Of a stretch of 64,000 nucleotides of DNA, positions 29,098-36,770 are shown one piece after another (positions within the stretch are counted from its first letter, which is position 1; each line of letters opens with the position of its first letter). Origin of the DNA: Hymenobacter telluris. Its GTDB lineage: Bacteria > Bacteroidota > Bacteroidia > Cytophagales > Hymenobacteraceae. The position numbers were made by a program, and so were the translations under genes. The stretch is taken from positions 1-64,000 of the forward strand of contig NZ_JAFLQZ010000007.1 of the NCBI RefSeq assembly GCF_017313265.1. The letters run 5' to 3'. Below the pieces are notes generated by a model. The model was not told the DNA's origin. It did no database searches and was given only the letters and a program-made list of their open reading frames with translations.

Positions 29098-29105
29098 CAA
29101 AGGTA
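29098..29105 (-). promoter_or_regulatory. -7 promoter element of plsC, 4 nt from the ATG
   Basis: The minus strand reads TACCTTTG, then CGCT, then ATG. With the normal -7 spacing the transcript should begin at or within a base or two of the start codon, i.e. it should be leaderless. Confidence 0.7.
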
Positions 29106-29186
29106 AACGGTGAATTTGTGAAGTGTAAGCTTGCGGCCGGGCCCAATGAGGCAAGGGCTGGCACGCGCCGCGCACTACGGCTCAGC

Positions 29187-29765
29187 TTACTGGCCGCGGC
29201 CAGCCAACACCTTTTCAGCTTTTAGCAACCCCGCTACGCTCACGGCATCCGTTATCTGGTTGTTCATAACCATCTGCACGGCTTCAACAAAAGGTAGTTT
29301 CCAGAGGCGCAGGTCCTCGGTTTCTTCGGGCTCCACTTCGCCTTGCTCCAGGTCTTCGGCCAGAAAAACAAAGCCTTCTTCATCCGTTACTGAGTTGGAT
29401 GTGTGCAACCGGGCAATATTGGTCCAGCGGTGAGCCAGCAGGCCGGTTTCCTCCCGTAGCTCCCGCATAGCCGATTCCAGCGTGTCAAGTTCTACGGGGC
29501 CGCCACCCATTGGTATTTCCCAGCTGTACTCGTTGAGTGGATACCGGTATTGGCCTACCAGCCAGGTGTTGCCGTCGGCATCGAGCGGTACTATACCTAA
29601 AGCGCGGTTTTTCATGGTCACAACGCCATAAATACCCCGCCCGCCGCCAGGGTTTACCACTTGGTCTTCACGGACGCTAATCCAGGGATTATGATATTTG
29701 ACCTCAGTGCTGAGCACCTGCCAGGGGTTGTGGTTTTCGTCGATGGAAGGTCGGGAAGTGTGCAT
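29187..29765 (-). CDS. NUDIX hydrolase, ADP-ribose pyrophosphatase-like
   Basis: A 192-residue cytosolic pyrophosphohydrolase of the NudF/ADP-ribose group, cleaving nucleoside diphosphates linked to another moiety. The Nudix helix is recognisable in GGGPVELDTLESAMRELREETGLL, with the core RELREETG. The Glu expected eight residues before the Arg is displaced by one, so the box is slightly irregular. EIPMGGG before the box and the acidic VFLAEDLEQGEVEPEETED region after it match ADP-sugar pyrophosphatases. Substrate not determinable from sequence. Confidence 0.88.
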   Translation of the reverse strand: MHTSRPSIDENHNPWQVLSTEVKYHNPWISVREDQVVNPGGGRGIYGVVTMKNRALGIVPLDADGNTWLVGQYRYPLNEYSWEIPMGGGPVELDTLESAMRELREETGLLAHRWTNIARLHTSNSVTDEEGFVFLAEDLEQGEVEPEETEDLRLWKLPFVEAVQMVMNNQITDAVSVAGLLKAEKVLAGRGQ

Positions 29766-29795
29766 GCGCTAGGAAGACAGAAACTGGAAATTGCC

Positions 29796-29803
29796 TTAAA
29801 GGT
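29796..29803 (-). promoter_or_regulatory. Probable -7 promoter element of the NUDIX gene
   Basis: The minus strand reads TACCTTTA, one mismatch from TAnnTTTG, about 30 nt before the ATG at 29765. The same variant precedes rnd (43399-43406). Confidence 0.4.
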
Positions 29804-29952
29804 AAGGGCCTACTTCGTTTGTAGTGTCCATCGGGTAGAATAGGCAGTTGGCCGGGTAAATCAGTTGATTGACCAAATTTTTTTAGATAACCAATTGATA
29901 GCAAGTAGTTTTGTTATACTCAATTATAGCGCGGGTGAGTATTTTGTGGAAA

Positions 29953-30074
29953 GGAAGGCTTCGCTCGCGCCGCGTCGGATTGGTCCTAGGAGTAGGGTGG
30001 ATGATTTTTATGACCACCCGGCGCAAATTATACTAAAGGGGCTGTTGCGTTGGAAGGCGGCAGCCCCTTTTTAT
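29953..30074 (+). ncRNA. Candidate small structured RNA with its own terminator
   Basis: No convincing ORF lies between the NUDIX gene and 30252, yet the plus strand has a strong intrinsic terminator: AAAGGGGCTG at 30035-30044 pairs with CAGCCCCTTT at 30061-30070, followed by TTTATTTTC. Just upstream, GCGCC (29967-29971) can pair with GGCGC (30020-30024), enclosing GGGTGG/CCACCC (29995-30000, 30014-30019). A -7-like TATTTTG at 29940-29946 would give a start near 29953. I do not recognise it as 6S RNA, tmRNA, SRP RNA or RNase P RNA. Confidence 0.4.
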
Positions 30075-30076
30075 TT
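30035..30076 (+). terminator. Intrinsic terminator without an upstream ORF
   Basis: A 10-bp G/C-rich stem (30035-30044 with 30061-30070) with a 16-nt loop and a T-rich tail on the plus strand. It is oriented to stop plus-strand transcription arising in the gene-free region before it. Confidence 0.85.
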
Positions 30077-30251
30077 TCCGTTGGTTGAGTTATGGCGTGA
30101 TGCCGCAATAAGTTGCTGCCATTGCACTGAAAGGCCCCTTGCCGCCGCCGAAGCGCAGCTCTAAGCTCATTATTCTGTCTCAACCTCTTGGGCTGCGCTG
30201 CCGTACCAAGCTAAAGTCGGCTGTTCACATTCCGGCCGACACCTGTTATAC

Positions 30252-30494
30252 ATGGCCAATAAGCTGAAAAACCAGGAAAATCAAGCACAACCCGGCGACC
30301 CACTATTCAACCTGAAACACGCCCAAGCCGAATCTGAACTTAGTGCCACTACCGGCGGCCTCGGCCCCATCAGCAACGAATACATCAGTACCGACGAAGA
30401 AGACGAGCTAGACGAAGGTCCTCGTGACAAGCAAGGGCTGCGGCGCGGCGAGAACTCACCCGCTGATGGCTCCACCGCCGGCAGCCACAAATAG
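30252..30494 (+). CDS. Small acidic hydrophilic protein, function unknown
   Basis: An 80-residue frame starting with ATG, with no signal peptide, hydrophobic stretch or cysteine. It is rich in Gln/Asn at the N-terminus, with an acidic centre (STDEEDELDEGP) and a charged tail, so it is probably intrinsically disordered. The composition and a dedicated terminator 43 nt downstream (30538-30566) support a real gene. I do not recognise the family. Confidence 0.6.
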   Translation: MANKLKNQENQAQPGDPLFNLKHAQAESELSATTGGLGPISNEYISTDEEDELDEGPRDKQGLRRGENSPADGSTAGSHK

Positions 30495-30537
30495 AACCTC
30501 TTAGGCCGTAAGGCGCATTTACATATAAAGTAAGAAG

Positions 30538-30566
30538 AAGGCACCTCTTTTCGGAGGTGCCTTTTT
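30538..30566 (+). terminator. Terminator after the small acidic protein gene
   Basis: AAGGCACCTC / GAGGTGCCTT stem (30538-30547, 30554-30563) with a 6-nt loop, followed by TTT. It lies immediately before the rnhB promoter. Confidence 0.9.
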
Positions 30567-30590
30567 CAATGCAGGCTACTGGGCTTGCTG

Positions 30591-30598
30591 TACCTTTG
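30591..30598 (+). promoter_or_regulatory. -7 promoter element of rnhB, 4 nt from the ATG
   Basis: TACCTTTG, then CGGC, then ATG (30603). This supports the ATG at 30603 over the upstream in-frame TTG at 30585, which would lie upstream of the transcription start. A leaderless mRNA is expected. Confidence 0.7.
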
Positions 30599-30602
30599 CG
30601 GC

Positions 30603-31178
30603 ATGTTGCTAGCCTCCCATACTGGCCATCCGCTCGAAGCTGGCCTCGATGAAGCCGGCCGGGGCTGCTTGGCCGGACCCGTATTCGCCGCTGCCGTTAT
30701 TCTGCCCGCCGATTTCAACCCGCAGTACCTCAACGACTCCAAGCAGCTAAGCGCCAAGCGCCGAGCCGTGTTGCGGCCCATTATCTGCCAAGAGGCAGTA
30801 GCCTGGGCGGTTGCAGAGGCGTCGCCAGTTGAAATTGCAACGCTCAATATTGCGCAAGCCAGCTATTTAGCAATGCACCGGGCTGTAGCGGCTCTTGCAG
30901 TTGCACCCACACATTTGGCAGTCGATGGCAACCGGTTTCGGCCGTATGCAGGCATAGACCACACTTGCCTCATTAAAGGCGACGCACATTACCGGCACAT
31001 TGCGGCAGCTTCCATCCTGGCTAAAACCTTTCGGGACGAGCGGATGATGGAGCTAGCCGAACTCTACCCTGGCTACGGCTGGGAACAAAACGCGGGCTAC
31101 CCTACCCTGAGCCACCGCGCCGCCATCCGTGCCCACGGCCCCACCGAACACCACCGCATGGGTTTCCGGCTCCTGTAA
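30603..31178 (+). CDS. rnhB: Ribonuclease HII
   Basis: A 191-residue endonuclease that cuts the RNA strand of RNA-DNA hybrids and removes misincorporated ribonucleotides from DNA. The catalytic carboxylates lie in GLDEAGRG (Asp and Glu near residues 15-16) and VDGN (central Asp). The C-terminal YPGYGWEQNAGYPTLSH and HGPTEHHRMGF segments are diagnostic of type II RNase H. Start chosen at 30603 because of the promoter position. It stands alone, followed by a long hairpin. Confidence 0.96.
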   Translation: MLLASHTGHPLEAGLDEAGRGCLAGPVFAAAVILPADFNPQYLNDSKQLSAKRRAVLRPIICQEAVAWAVAEASPVEIATLNIAQASYLAMHRAVAALAVAPTHLAVDGNRFRPYAGIDHTCLIKGDAHYRHIAAASILAKTFRDERMMELAELYPGYGWEQNAGYPTLSHRAAIRAHGPTEHHRMGFRLL

Positions 31179-31190
31179 ACAGTGGGGCAG

Positions 31191-31258
31191 TGAACGGGGG
31201 AGGTTGACGTTGTAGATTACGCAAACAGCGCAGCCCGAACATCAACCTCCCCCGTTCA
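31191..31258. terminator. Hairpin between convergent rnhB and the response-regulator gene
   Basis: A perfect 17-bp stem (TGAACGGGGGAGGTTGA at 31191-31207; complement at 31242-31258) with a 34-nt loop. There is no T-run on either strand. By position it should act as a bidirectional transcription barrier. It resembles the large-loop hairpin at 97-169. Confidence 0.6.
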
Positions 31259-31270
31259 TCGTCTTACTCC

Positions 31271-31696
31271 TTAGCCTTTCATCTTCAGCAGGTCCAGGAA
31301 TAGGCTGAAGCCGTCCACCGTGGAGCCCCCTTCGCCGAAACTGTCGAAGTTCAGGGGTTTGATGATGTAGCCGCTGACGGCTAGGTTCTGCGCTTTAAAC
31401 CGGTCGGTGTCGAGGTCGGAGGTGGTCATGATGAACACGTTGAGACCTACAAACTCGGGGTCGGAGCGGAGCTGCTCTAGCAACTCTAGGCCATTCATGC
31501 GTGGCATGTTGATGTCGAGCATCACCACGTTGGGCAGTTCTATCTTTTCTTGGCCGCCTTCCCCGCGCAGCATGTTGAGGGCGTCGCGGCCATTGCGGGC
31601 AATGGTAAGTGGTACGTCGATGTTGTTTTTGCGCAATTCGCGCTGCACGTTCATGATGTCCATCTGGTCGTCTTCGACCAAAAGTATACTAGCCAT
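31271..31696 (-). CDS. Single-domain response regulator (CheY/Rcp1-like)
   Basis: A 141-residue receiver domain without an output domain. Acidic pocket Asp9/Asp10 (LLVEDDQMD), phosphoacceptor Asp61 (VMLDINMPRMNG), Thr91/Ser93 and Lys113 (YIIKPLN) are all present. The long insert after the second helix (RGEGGQEKIELPNVV) is typical of Rcp1-type regulators that pair with phytochrome-like or CHASE3 kinases. It is the last gene of the operon with the histidine kinase (54-nt gap) and presumably its phosphorylation target; the output is likely protein-protein interaction. Confidence 0.93.
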   Translation of the reverse strand: MASILLVEDDQMDIMNVQRELRKNNIDVPLTIARNGRDALNMLRGEGGQEKIELPNVVMLDINMPRMNGLELLEQLRSDPEFVGLNVFIMTTSDLDTDRFKAQNLAVSGYIIKPLNFDSFGEGGSTVDGFSLFLDLLKMKG

Positions 31697-31750
31697 AACA
31701 GGTGTTGGTTGGAAAGGAAGGAAGCGGAAAAATAGCCCGCAGGCTACCGC

Positions 31751-33301
31751 CTATACGGCTGGGGCCGGATTTGGTGTTGAAATCGTAGCGGCGGCCTGCG
31801 GCTTGGCGCCCGCTCGGCTCTGGCGAGGCCACGTAAAGCGGAAGGTGGCTCCTTCGCCTTCCTTCGATTCAACGCGGATAGTACCGCCTTGTCCTTCCAC
31901 TATTTTCTTAACTATAGCCAGCCCCACCCCCGTACTTTCCAGTGTGTCGCGCTCCGTAAGCGTCTGGAAAATGACAAAAATTCGCTCATGGTATTCGGCG
32001 GCAATACCGGGGCCGTTATCCGTTACCGAGAAGGTGTAGAACCGGGCATCTTCAACGCAGGCAATCTGCACCGTGCCCGTTTCGGGATGGTTGTGGTACT
32101 TGGCGGCATTGCTGATGAGGTTGGTGAACACCTGCTGGAGCTGCACCCGGTTGGTAACCAGCGTGGGCAAGTAGAAGGGTAGTTCCACCTCAAAGCCTTC
32201 TGGCAGGTCCAGAGAATCGATGATTTCGCGCAGCAGTTGCCGAACGAATACGGGTTCGTCGGCTTGGGGTGTGCGGCCTACCCGGGCCAGATCCAGAATA
32301 CCAGTAACGAGTTGCTCCATCCGCTTTACGCGCACCCGCATCAGCAGCAGGAACTCCTTGATATGAGCGGGGGTGTCTTGGCCCATATCTTCCTCAATCC
32401 AGCGCGAAGCACTTTCAATACCACGCAACGGCGCTTTTAAGTCGTGCGACACCACGTAGGCAAACTGGTCGAGTTCCTGGTTGCGGCGCTCTAGCTGCGT
32501 GATGTTGCTGTCGATGGTGGTAGCCATCTGGTTGAGCGAAGCGGCCAATTCACTCAGCTCGTCGCCGTCGGTGTCCTTAATAGAGGTTTGGTATTGGCCC
32601 GCCGCAATGCGCGACGAAAGCGTAACCATGGTTTGAATGCGCCGGCCAATCAGCCGGATGATATACGTGGCCCACAGCAGCCCCAGCAGAATGGCTAGCA
32701 GCGTGATGCCCACCGAAATCAGCCGGGTTTCCGAAATGCTGTCTTGCAGGCGGGTGCTTTGCTTCACGCGCTGCTTTTGTTCTTCCCGGTCGAAGCCAGC
32801 AAACAGCACCCGAATCTGGTCCATCATGTACTTGCCCTGGAGGTTTTCGGCCAAGCTCCGGTGCGGGATGCCCTGCAAACCCTGCTGGGTTGGGTTGCGG
32901 CGCTGTGCTTCCCGCTTCTCGCTGATAAGCAGATGAGAGTAATTCAGCCAGTCGCGGAACATCTGCCGGGCCCGCACAATGCGCGCAAACTGGGCGCTTT
33001 TAGGCGGCAGCTCGGAAAGCAGAACGCTGAAATTATCAAGCAAGTACCGCTCGCCCTGGTGGTAGGGTTCCAGCACTTCTTCTTTGCCCACCAGCATGTA
33101 GCCTCGAAACCCGGTTTCCATGTCCACGATGTTGCGGAGCAGGGTGGAGGCATCGGTGAAAATGCGCTGTGAGGCCTGCACCTGCCGGGCATTGCGCAAC
33201 ACCTTGCGGGAGAGCTGGTAATTAATTACCACCACCCCCACAAACAGCAATGAAATGACCAGAAAGCCGGCAAAGAGTTTGGTGGAAATCTTCAGCTTCA
33301 T
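31751..33301 (-). CDS. Membrane sensor histidine kinase with CHASE3 and HAMP domains
   Basis: 516 residues. TM1 (about 10-28), an extracytoplasmic CHASE3 domain (about 37-185, with the ETGFRGYMLVGKEEVLEPY block), TM2 (about 195-217), HAMP (about 217-270), HisKA with phosphoacceptor His286 (VVSHDLKAPLRG), and HATPase_c with N-box NLISNAAKYH, G1 DNGPGIAAEYHERIF and G2 GVGLAIVKKIVE. It should autophosphorylate on His286 and pass phosphate to the single-domain regulator encoded downstream. CHASE3 ligands are generally unknown. The upstream gene (49-nt gap) encodes a zinc-binding CZB protein, a plausible input partner. Confidence 0.94.
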   Translation of the reverse strand: MKLKISTKLFAGFLVISLLFVGVVVINYQLSRKVLRNARQVQASQRIFTDASTLLRNIVDMETGFRGYMLVGKEEVLEPYHQGERYLLDNFSVLLSELPPKSAQFARIVRARQMFRDWLNYSHLLISEKREAQRRNPTQQGLQGIPHRSLAENLQGKYMMDQIRVLFAGFDREEQKQRVKQSTRLQDSISETRLISVGITLLAILLGLLWATYIIRLIGRRIQTMVTLSSRIAAGQYQTSIKDTDGDELSELAASLNQMATTIDSNITQLERRNQELDQFAYVVSHDLKAPLRGIESASRWIEEDMGQDTPAHIKEFLLLMRVRVKRMEQLVTGILDLARVGRTPQADEPVFVRQLLREIIDSLDLPEGFEVELPFYLPTLVTNRVQLQQVFTNLISNAAKYHNHPETGTVQIACVEDARFYTFSVTDNGPGIAAEYHERIFVIFQTLTERDTLESTGVGLAIVKKIVEGQGGTIRVESKEGEGATFRFTWPRQSRAGAKPQAAATISTPNPAPAV

Positions 33302-33349
33302 GCGGGCTACAGGGCAAGGGTGGAAATGCGCCGGGCAGAGGTTGACTGC

Positions 33350-33715
33350 TTACAGGGCCCTACGCAGCTTTTGCTCCATAGTTCGCATAAGAGCGGTTAT
33401 CTGGTCGGCAAGTTGCTCTACGGCAGGCAAACCAGCTAGGGCTGGCTCTACTTGGCCGCGCGCGTGCATGTCCATCAGGCGGTTGGCTTCCTGGTGAATC
33501 CGGACGTGCAGGCGGTCCAGCTCGCGCGACTCGGGCAGGTGAGCATAGGGACCTAAAGCCCGGGCCTGAATCCAGCGGCCGAAGTTGCACTGGGCTGGGT
33601 CGCGGATGGGGCCCTGGCTGGTACCACTCCCGTAGAGGTAGGAGCGCAACTTCGATTTGAACAGCAGGTGCTTCACTACAGCCGATTCAAAATCTTGCTT
33701 AAGCTCGTCGTTCAT
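33350..33715 (-). CDS. Stand-alone CZB (chemoreceptor zinc-binding) domain protein
   Basis: A 121-residue soluble protein from the ATG at 33715; an in-frame TTG at 33745 is a less likely start. The four-helix CZB pattern is visible: His16 (VVKHLLFKSKL), Cys43 in CNFGRWI, and His70/His74 in LDRLHVRIHQEA. These are the three His and one Cys that bind zinc in this family. CZB domains usually sit at the C-terminus of chemoreceptors or cyclases and sense zinc or oxidants such as hypochlorous acid through the zinc-thiolate. Here the domain is free and heads a kinase/regulator operon, so it may be a diffusible or docked input module. Confidence 0.8.
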   Translation of the reverse strand: MNDELKQDFESAVVKHLLFKSKLRSYLYGSGTSQGPIRDPAQCNFGRWIQARALGPYAHLPESRELDRLHVRIHQEANRLMDMHARGQVEPALAGLPAVEQLADQITALMRTMEQKLRRAL

Positions 33716-33927
33716 GGGAGGATAGCGGCCACCACGGGCCGGCAATAAAAGTAGAATAGATGGCGTGAGAAGGAAAAGTACCTCAACCAGAACTCAAAGA
33801 TACTACGGCGGTTGCGGCTGTAGTAGCCCGCCCCACGGAATTAGCTAATTTCGCCGTGGCTTACCCAATGGGCTGCCTAACGGCCCCACCTAAGCTGTAT
33901 AACTGCCTCACCCCACAACCCGAAGTA

Positions 33928-35028
33928 ATGGCTGAAGACCTCAAAACCGTTGTCCTGAACGATGTACACCAGCAGCTAGGCGCCAAGATGGTGCCGTTTG
34001 CCGGCTACAACATGCCCGTGCGCTACTCTTCCGACCTCGACGAGCACCACACCGTCCGCCGGGCCGTGGGCATCTTCGACGTGTCGCACATGGGCGAGTT
34101 CCGGGTACGCGGCCCGCAGGCCCTCGACCTGATTCAGCGCGTAACCAGCAACGACGCCAGCAAGCTCACCAATGGCAAAGCGCAGTATTCGTGTTTGCCC
34201 AATCAAGAAGGCGGCATCGTAGACGATTTGCTGGTGTACAAACTGGCCGATGAAGATTATCTGCTGGTCGTAAACGCCTCCAACATCGATAAAGACTGGA
34301 ACTGGATTCAGCAGCACAACACGGCCGGCGCCGACATGGAAAACGTGTCCGACGACATCAGCCTGTTTGCGGTGCAGGGCCCCAAAGCCGTAACCACGCT
34401 ACAGTCCCTGACCGGCGTTGACCTGAGTGCCATTCCGTACTACTCGTTTGTGCAGGGCACGTTTGCGGGGGCGCCCAACGTCATTATTTCGGCTACGGGC
34501 TACACCGGGGCCGGTGGTTTCGAGCTGTACGTGCCCAACGAGCACGCTCGGCAGGTGTGGGACAAAGTGATGGAAGCCGGCCAGCCGTACGGCCTGAAGC
34601 CCATCGGCCTGGGGGCCCGCGACACGCTGCGCCTGGAAATGGGCTACTGCCTCTACGGCAACGACATCAACGACGAAACCTCACCCTTGGAAGCCGGCCT
34701 GGGCTGGATTACCAAATTCACCAAGGACTTCACCAACGCCGACAATCTGAAAAAGCAGAAGGAAACCGGCGTGGAGCGCAAGTTGGTGGGCTTTCTGATG
34801 GATGGCCCCGGCATCCCACGCGGGCACTACGAGCTGGTGAATGAGGCCGGCGAGAAGATTGGCGACGTTACCAGCGGCACTCAGTCGCCTTCGCTTAGCA
34901 AAGGCATCGGGTTGGGATACGTGCAAACCGATTTAAGTACGCCCGGCAGCAAGATTTTCGTGCAGGTGCGCGGCAAAAACCTTCCCGCTACCGTGGTAAA
35001 GCTGCCGTTCGTATCGGGCACGGAATAG
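33928..35028 (+). CDS. gcvT: Aminomethyltransferase (glycine cleavage system T protein)
   Basis: A 366-residue T-protein that transfers the methylene group from aminomethyl-lipoyl H-protein to tetrahydrofolate, releasing ammonia. It starts [21 protein letters not shown] at the ATG 33928; an earlier ATG at 33856 would add an unconserved 24 residues. Conserved elements: [49 protein letters not shown] and [10 protein letters not shown]. Other gcv genes are not in the window. A TAATTTCG sequence at 33846-33853 is a weak -7 match. Downstream, a hairpin of heptamer repeats separates it from comB. Confidence 0.95.
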   Translation: MAEDLKTVVLNDVHQQLGAKMVPFAGYNMPVRYSSDLDEHHTVRRAVGIFDVSHMGEFRVRGPQALDLIQRVTSNDASKLTNGKAQYSCLPNQEGGIVDDLLVYKLADEDYLLVVNASNIDKDWNWIQQHNTAGADMENVSDDISLFAVQGPKAVTTLQSLTGVDLSAIPYYSFVQGTFAGAPNVIISATGYTGAGGFELYVPNEHARQVWDKVMEAGQPYGLKPIGLGARDTLRLEMGYCLYGNDINDETSPLEAGLGWITKFTKDFTNADNLKKQKETGVERKLVGFLMDGPGIPRGHYELVNEAGEKIGDVTSGTQSPSLSKGIGLGYVQTDLSTPGSKIFVQVRGKNLPATVVKLPFVSGTE

Positions 35029-35035
35029 TATCTCA

Positions 35036-35164
35036 GTTGCCCGTTACGAGTTGTGAGTTGCCGGTTATTGGTCGTTGGTTTATCTGAATCCTGGTAAGCG
35101 GCGAATAATGACCAGCAACTCACAACTCGTAACGGGCAACTCATAACTCGCAACTGACAACTCG
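35036..35164. repeat. Hairpin whose arms are tandem heptamers
   Basis: The right arm is seven consecutive 7-mers (35116-35164) of consensus YAACTCR: CAACTCA, CAACTCG, TAACGGG, CAACTCA, TAACTCG, CAACTGA, CAACTCG. The last one abuts the ATG of the next gene at 35165. The left arm (35036-35084) is a series of GTTRNNN 7-mers. A 26-bp core (35036-35061 with 35115-35140) is perfectly complementary. There is no T-run. I do not recognise this as a named repeat family. Confidence 0.9.
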
Positions 35165-35875
35165 ATGCCTTCCTTCGATATTTGCTTTTCTCCGGAATTG
35201 CTGCCGCTCTACAACCTGCGCGGGCGGGTGGCGGTAGTGGTTGATATTCTGCGGGCCACCTCGTCCATTGTAACGGCGCTGGCGCAGGGCGTCACGCACC
35301 TGGTTCCCGTGAGTGAGGTGGCCGACTGCCAGGCGCTGGCCTTACAGGGCTACCTCACCGCCGCCGAGCGGGACGGCCGTCAACTGGAAGGTGTGGACTT
35401 AGGCAACTCGCCTTTCGGGTATTTGGATGGCGTCGTGGCCGTGCGTGGCCGGTCGGTGGCCATTACCACCACCAACGGTACCCGCGCTTTGCACCTCTCG
35501 CAAGCGGCTGATGCCGTGGTAGTAGGCGCGTTTCTGAACCTGGGCGCCGTAGCCAATTTCCTGCGGGAGCAGCAGAAAGACGTGGTAGTGGTGTGCGCCG
35601 GTTGGAAAGGAAATTTCTGCCTGGAAGACACCCTGTTTGGTGGGGCTCTGGCGCAGCAACTGGCCGCCGACTTCAACACCACTGACTCCGATGCTACGCT
35701 GGCGGCGCTAGACCTGTGGCAAGCCGCCGCGCCCGACGTAGCCGGCTACTTGCTGAAATCGTCGCACGTGCGGCGGCTCAACAGCTTGGAGTCGCACAAG
35801 GATATGGAGTTTTGCGTGCGCCAGAACGAGTACGACGTGGTGCCGTTGTACCAAGGCGGCCAGATTACGCTGTAG
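35165..35875 (+). CDS. comB: 2-phosphosulfolactate phosphatase (ComB family)
   Basis: A 236-residue Mg-dependent phosphatase that hydrolyses 2-phospho-3-sulfolactate to 3-sulfolactate. It was defined in coenzyme M synthesis, but is found in many bacteria without methanogenesis. Family hallmarks: VVVDILRATSSIVTAL near the N-terminus, GNSPFGY, ITTTNGTRAL, and CAGWKGNFCLEDTLFGG. In this phylum a role in sulfonate (sulfolactate) metabolism is an inference. Its start codon directly follows the heptamer array, so its promoter or 5' leader must overlap that repeat. It converges with the MazG-like gene after 20 nt. Confidence 0.92.
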   Translation: MPSFDICFSPELLPLYNLRGRVAVVVDILRATSSIVTALAQGVTHLVPVSEVADCQALALQGYLTAAERDGRQLEGVDLGNSPFGYLDGVVAVRGRSVAITTTNGTRALHLSQAADAVVVGAFLNLGAVANFLREQQKDVVVVCAGWKGNFCLEDTLFGGALAQQLAADFNTTDSDATLAALDLWQAAAPDVAGYLLKSSHVRRLNSLESHKDMEFCVRQNEYDVVPLYQGGQITL

Positions 35876-35895
35876 CGCCCGCCCAAGGCTTGGTG

Positions 35896-36222
35896 CTACC
35901 TGAGCTTCTCGTTGTTGCGGTGCCGGTCGGTGTCGCGCAGGGTTTTCTTTTCCAGGTTGCGCCGAAGGGCATCGGTGAGGTTCACGCCGGTTTGATTGGC
36001 CAGGCAGATAACCACAAACAGCACATCGGCCAGCTCGTCGGCTAGCACCTTGTCTTTGTCGGACTCCTTGAACGACTGCTCGCCGTACTGCCGGGCAATG
36101 ATGCGGGCCACTTCACCTACTTCTTCGGTGAGCATGGCCATATTGGTTAGCTCATTGAAATACCGAATGCCAGTGGTTTGAATCCAGGTGTCTACCGTTT
36201 GCTGTGCTTCGTCGATGGTCAT
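35896..36222 (-). CDS. MazG-like nucleotide pyrophosphohydrolase
   Basis: A 108-residue all-alpha NTP pyrophosphatase, a house-cleaning enzyme that hydrolyses (d)NTPs to monophosphates. The metal-binding helices carry EEVGEVAR and, after a spacer, DELADVLFVVICLAN (the EEXXE...EXXD-type pattern). Single-domain length matches the short MazG/RS21-C6-like forms. The C-terminal tail is charged (EKKTLRDTDRHRNNEKLR). It is separated from the upstream dtd gene by an octamer-repeat hairpin. Confidence 0.9.
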   Translation of the reverse strand: MTIDEAQQTVDTWIQTTGIRYFNELTNMAMLTEEVGEVARIIARQYGEQSFKESDKDKVLADELADVLFVVICLANQTGVNLTDALRRNLEKKTLRDTDRHRNNEKLR

Positions 36223-36226
36223 GGGA

Positions 36227-36332
36227 AAGTAAGTGAGTAACGGAGTAGCTGAGTGAAGAGTAACTGAGCAGCGGAGTAGTCGTTATTATTGAACATAATT
36301 ACTCATTTACTCAGTTGCTCAGTTACTCCTTA
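36227..36332. repeat. Hairpin whose arms are tandem octamers, between the MazG-like gene and dtd
   Basis: Left arm: units GAGTAACG, GAGTAGCT, GAGTGAA, GAGTAACT, GAGCAGCG, GAGTAGTC (36235-36281), preceded by AAGTAAGT. Right arm: ACTCATTT, ACTCAGTT, GCTCAGTT, ACTCCTTA (36301-36332), i.e. the complement motif. The right arm includes the stop codon of dtd (36323-36325). The spacer is ~19 nt. Period 8, with an occasional 7. Confidence 0.9.
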
Positions 36333-36769
36333 GAGTCCAGCACGATGGTAACGGGGCCGTCGTTGAGGAGTGAAACCTGCATATCGGCCCCAAACTCGCC
36401 GGTTGGTACTGGGTAGCCGAGCAGTTGCTCCAGGCGCTGCACAAACTGCTCGTAAAGCGGAATGGCAACAGGAGGGGGCGCCGCACCAATGTAGCTGGGG
36501 CGGTTGCCTTTGCGGGCATCGGCTAGCAGCGTAAACTGGCTAACCACCAGCATCTGCCCGCTGACATCCTGCACCGAGCGGTTCATTTTGCCTTCGTCGT
36601 CGGAAAAGATGCGCAGTTGCACCAGTTTGCGCGCCATCCAGTCGAGAGTGGCAGGTGTATCATCGGGGGCAAAACCGGCCAGCACCAGCAGCCCCGGCCC
36701 AATCTGCCCGGTAATGCGGCCTTCTACAGTGACGCTGGCATGTTGAACACGCTGGATGACGGTACGCAT
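36323..36769 (-). CDS. dtd: D-aminoacyl-tRNA deacylase
   Basis: A 148-residue DTD enzyme that removes D-amino acids wrongly charged on tRNA. The start MRTVIQRVQHASVTVEG, the signature SQFTLLADARKGNRPSY and the C-terminal NDGPVTIVLDS (the Gly-cisPro motif providing chiral discrimination) are all intact. Its start codon is preceded directly by a single-arm octamer array (36771-36802), and its end lies inside the right arm of another array. Confidence 0.96.
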   Translation of the reverse strand: MRTVIQRVQHASVTVEGRITGQIGPGLLVLAGFAPDDTPATLDWMARKLVQLRIFSDDEGKMNRSVQDVSGQMLVVSQFTLLADARKGNRPSYIGAAPPPVAIPLYEQFVQRLEQLLGYPVPTGEFGADMQVSLLNDGPVTIVLDSKE

Positions 36770-36770
36770 A

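Noticed and set aside
29865..30164. 99-codon plus-strand frame in the gene-free region
   Set aside because: It runs straight through the strong intrinsic terminator at 30035-30076 and has no coding character; the small-RNA explanation fits better.
31407..32039. 210-codon plus-strand frame
   Set aside because: Opposite the response regulator and histidine kinase genes; Ser-rich composition is typical of an antisense shadow.
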